Shown piece after piece: positions 61,517 through 64,000 of a stretch of DNA of 64,000 nucleotides. A program made the position numbers and the translations under genes. The notes beneath the pieces were generated by a model that saw nothing but the letters and a program-made list of their open reading frames with translations, searched no databases and was not told the DNA's origin. Position 1 is the stretch's first letter; every line of letters starts with the position of its first letter. Source of the DNA: Phymorhynchus buccinoides (taxonomy: Eukaryota > Mollusca > Gastropoda > Neogastropoda > Raphitomidae); NCBI GenBank assembly GCA_017654935.2, contig CM065695.1, positions 37,449,283-37,513,282 of the forward strand. The letters run 5' to 3'.

Positions 61517-61948
61517 ACGCTTTTTGCTGCTTTGAAATGGACTAGTTTGTTTTTCCCAAGAGAGTTGTAGTACATTGGTTATGCCTTTGATATTGTCTTA
61601 CTTCGTTTATAAGTATGAATGCACGGCACGTAATTTGTGTGTGACTATTGTTATTTCAATATAATCTCTTTGTTTTGATATTGTTTGTGGACCGACTTTG
61701 TGTTGGGTAATATGAGGCTTTTGTATCAGTGCATCTTTGTACAATCATGCATATGCCTATTCATCTATGCATCTGTTATTCAATAAAATTCTTGTTGTTT
61801 CTGGAACTGAAGTTATGTGTGCTTTGAAGCAAGAGGATGTGTTTAATGGTCAGTTTTATTTTGGTGTGTGTGCGCGCATGTGTGTGTGTGTATGTGTGTG
61901 GTCATCTGTGGTTTTAATCTTATAATATAACGGAAGTTGTTTGAGGTT

Positions 61949-61952
<4 letters not shown>

Positions 61953-62025
<73 letters not shown>
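61953..62025. repeat. (CA)n-(GA)n compound microsatellite
   Basis: About 25 CA units followed by about 11 GA units. Confidence 0.9.
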
Positions 62026-62026
<1 letters not shown>

Positions 62027-62584
62027 CAACAGAAGGACACCCTGTCTCGCTTAGAACAAAACTGATATTTCCACACACCTTCCTGAAGTATGAGCAAGGC
62101 AAAACAGGGTTCATTCCAGTTTAGAATAGTATAGAGAGGTAAGAGTTTGATTATGACAGACAGAGAAATGCATTCTGCTTCAAACTACTGGGTCGATGCA
62201 ACATAAAGCTCACCCACCCTGGTAACTTCTTTTGGTGTTGTGGGACACAGAAGTTTCTGTCATGGGCAGAGGAGTATAGAGAGCTCATATGGGAGTGTAT
62301 AATTCAAAGAGTTGATTGAGATATGGAAAATCACTGTTTGGAATTATAGTGAAACAGATGAAAGCGATTTTGTATTGAATTGTCTGAGAGATAGGTAATC
62401 AGTCCAACGGGGCTAAAAGAGCAGTGAGATGATCACACTTGAACGCCATTTGGATGAAATGAGATGCACAATTTAAGATCATTCGTTTTTTTCACTACTA
62501 TTATAGTAGATATTTTGCAAAATAAACACATTTAAAAACAAATCTTTTTCTTCTTCTGCATTCCCAGCTCCCTGTAAACATTCC

Positions 62585-62790
62585 GGCATCGTTCTTACAT
62601 TGGCAACGTGATGGCAAATGATGGCAAGTGCTGGCCAGCATCAGTCCTTCAATCGGTCCTATTCTGGCATGCCGGCATCGATCCTCTATGTACTTTGCCA
62701 TTGCTGGCTGAACGCTGGCAAATGCAGTGTGTGCCAGTGTTGGATTTGCCAGCATTGGGTCGATTCTGGGGATATGCTGGCAAAACTCAT
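62585..62790. repeat. Cluster of TGGCA/TGCCA motifs
   Basis: The pentamer TGGCA or its complement recurs more than ten times in about 200 bp (TGGCAAATGATGGCAAGTGC and similar). It could be a degenerate short tandem repeat. TTGGC/TGCCA is also the NFI half-site. Confidence 0.5.
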
Positions 62791-62844
62791 TGTCCTCTGA
62801 TACGATGTAGGCCGAGAGGAGGACTATGTGTGTCCCTGTCTACA

Positions 62845-62935
62845 TAATTAATAAGGTCAGGTCAGGTCAGGTCAGGCCAGGTAGTTAGTTAGGACATTAG
62901 GCCTCGCGGCCTCTTCACTATTTTGTCCCTTCTCG
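62845..62935 (-). mobile_element. Non-LTR 3' terminus, minus strand, (CCTGA)n
   Basis: GGTCAGGTCAGGTCAGGTCA-GG, then TAGGACATTAGGCCTCGCGG-CCTC, the reverse complement of the 34580-34650 terminus. Confidence 0.7.
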
Positions 62936-63018
62936 ATCAGTATGCGTCCCCAATTTCGACTACGCATCCCCGTCTCTATGTGTCACACACATTGCAAATG
63001 TCACCATCTCTATGTGTC

Positions 63019-63127
63019 GGGGGGGGGGGGGGGGGGGGGGGTGGGGGGGGGGGGGGAGGGGGGGGGGGGGGGGGGGGGGAGGGGGGGAGGGGGGGAGGGG
63101 AAGGGGGGAGCGGGTGAAGGGAGGGGG
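63019..63127. repeat. G-rich tract of about 108 bp
   Basis: Almost continuous G with single T or A interruptions. Length may be unreliable in assembly. Confidence 0.85.
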
Positions 63128-63713
63128 TTAATCTCTGTATCTCTGTTTTAGGAAAGTGAGAACCTTAATTACAGATCAAATAACGATCGGCATAATTTGA
63201 CAATGTTGATGAAAAAACCCAATGTTTAGCTAGCTCGGCGCTCAACTAGCGGAAGCAAAGACACAATAATTTAAATATAATAAGAACATACATTTTTTTT
63301 TTTGGTAGCTAATAAATGACGTAAGCACATAACTTACTTCCATCCAATCAAATAGATCCACCTAGACATTTTAGCCAGCCATTTGTAAACAGCAGACGTT
63401 GAAGGTGGTGAAAGAGGTTTATTTTTGTCTCTTCCTTCCTGTAAGTGACCAGTCAAACTTAACTATTCTCTTACTTAGGCCTACTTTAGTAGTGGTTTCA
63501 AGTTAGTCAGTACCAGTTTTTAACCTTTATCTGGAAAAAAAATGTTGATTTGACGTGTTAGACTTAGAATAGAATAGATGATTAGATCTAGACTTCACTT
63601 GGTTTTCTAAGCTGGGGCCGTTGCCAGCGTGTGAACTGTAAGTTTAGTAACCGGTCAAGGTGGTAGAGTACTAAGTAGCTAAGTGAGCGTGATATGATAT
63701 ATTTTTGGTCAGG

Positions 63714-63775
63714 GCTCCAATTCTACAGGACCCTCTAAAAGAATGTTCAGGGGGTCCCATTAGAGGATCCGGGAT
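63714..63775. repeat. CAGGGCTCC-type block shared with 42078-42289
   Basis: CAGGGCTCCAATTCTACAGG and CTCTAAAAGAATGTTCAGGG resemble, in part inverted, the 42078 element (CTTTTAGAGAGTC at 42230). It may be one end of a transposon whose body runs off the window. Confidence 0.4.
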
Positions 63776-63784
63776 AGCGTCATA

Positions 63785-63845
63785 ATGTCACGTGATTTTG
63801 TTGGTAACGAAAGTCGGACGCCATTTTGGCTGGAGCGCCGTTTTG
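63785..63845 (+). promoter_or_regulatory. Candidate promoter: E-box and YY1-like sites
   Basis: TCACGTGA (63788-63795) and GACGCCATTTTGGCTGG (about 63818) are an E-box and a YY1-like GCCATTTTG, about 100 bp upstream of the ATG at 63918. Confidence 0.3.
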
Positions 63846-63917
63846 GTTCAGATTACAGAGGTGAGCGTTGTCGCGTGCACGCTACAAGCGTCAGTGAGTT
63901 TCGACAAATCGTCACAA

Positions 63918-64000
63918 TGGTAATAAACTGTGCAGTAGTTAAATGTTCAGGACTAAAACTGAAAAGCAAACATCAGAATTCAATGCGTTCCACCGCCAAG
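63918..64000 (+). CDS. Possible THAP-domain gene start, cut by window edge
   Basis: The frame begins MVINCAVVKCSGLKLKSK. N-terminal C-x4-C after a short hydrophobic start fits the C2CH THAP zinc finger. The expected F-H-x-F/P motif about 10 residues later is absent in this frame but FHR appears in another frame (about 63983-63998), so the copy may be frameshifted. It follows a transposon-like end block, so it could be a THAP-type transposase relic rather than a host gene. Confidence 0.35.

Overview
This is eukaryotic nuclear DNA from an animal. The genes are intron-rich with GT-AG splicing, and the spaces between exons are packed with tRNA-derived SINEs, fragments of non-LTR retrotransposons, many small terminal-inverted-repeat elements (MITEs) and microsatellites. 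Gene content and repeat style suggest a marine invertebrate, most likely a lophotrochozoan such as a gastropod mollusc. That assignment is inference. Nothing bacterial or phage-like is present.

Three protein-coding genes can be assembled, all on the + strand. (1) 336-6065, three exons, 395 aa: the Iwr1/SLC7A6OS homologue, an RNA polymerase II nuclear-import factor. (2) 17126-45878, 18 coding exons, 674 aa: a complete UTP4 (cirhin), a WD40 protein of the small-subunit processome that is needed for rRNA synthesis and processing. (3) 55488-60457, three coding exons, 917 aa: a C2H2 zinc-finger protein with 15 fingers and three different internal repeat systems. Two short THAP-like starts (54662 and 63918) look broken, and the second runs off the window edge.

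Region by region: 1-6.1 kb holds SLC7A6OS, with a 1.1-kb inverted-repeat element in intron 1 and nested TTAA elements in intron 2. 6.1-17 kb is intergenic: MITEs, a SINE, a minus-strand non-LTR retrotransposon fragment, and a partial duplicate of SLC7A6OS exon 1 with its start context and splice donor, 1.9 kb upstream of UTP4. 17-47.5 kb is UTP4. 47.5-55.5 kb is intergenic repeat sequence with a 500-N assembly gap. 55.5-60.8 kb is the zinc-finger gene. 60.8-64 kb is microsatellite, a G tract of about 100 bp, and a possible THAP gene start.

The most unusual signal is in UTP4. Four separate tandem arrays each sit exactly on an exon-intron boundary: the exon 3 acceptor, exon 6 acceptor, exon 16 donor (27 donor copies) and exon 18 acceptor. 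They multiply real splice sites together with coding sequence. Several other UTP4 introns end in a transposable element lying 20-35 bp from the acceptor. The two housekeeping genes are both tied to RNA polymerase or ribosome production, but nothing here shows that they are co-regulated.
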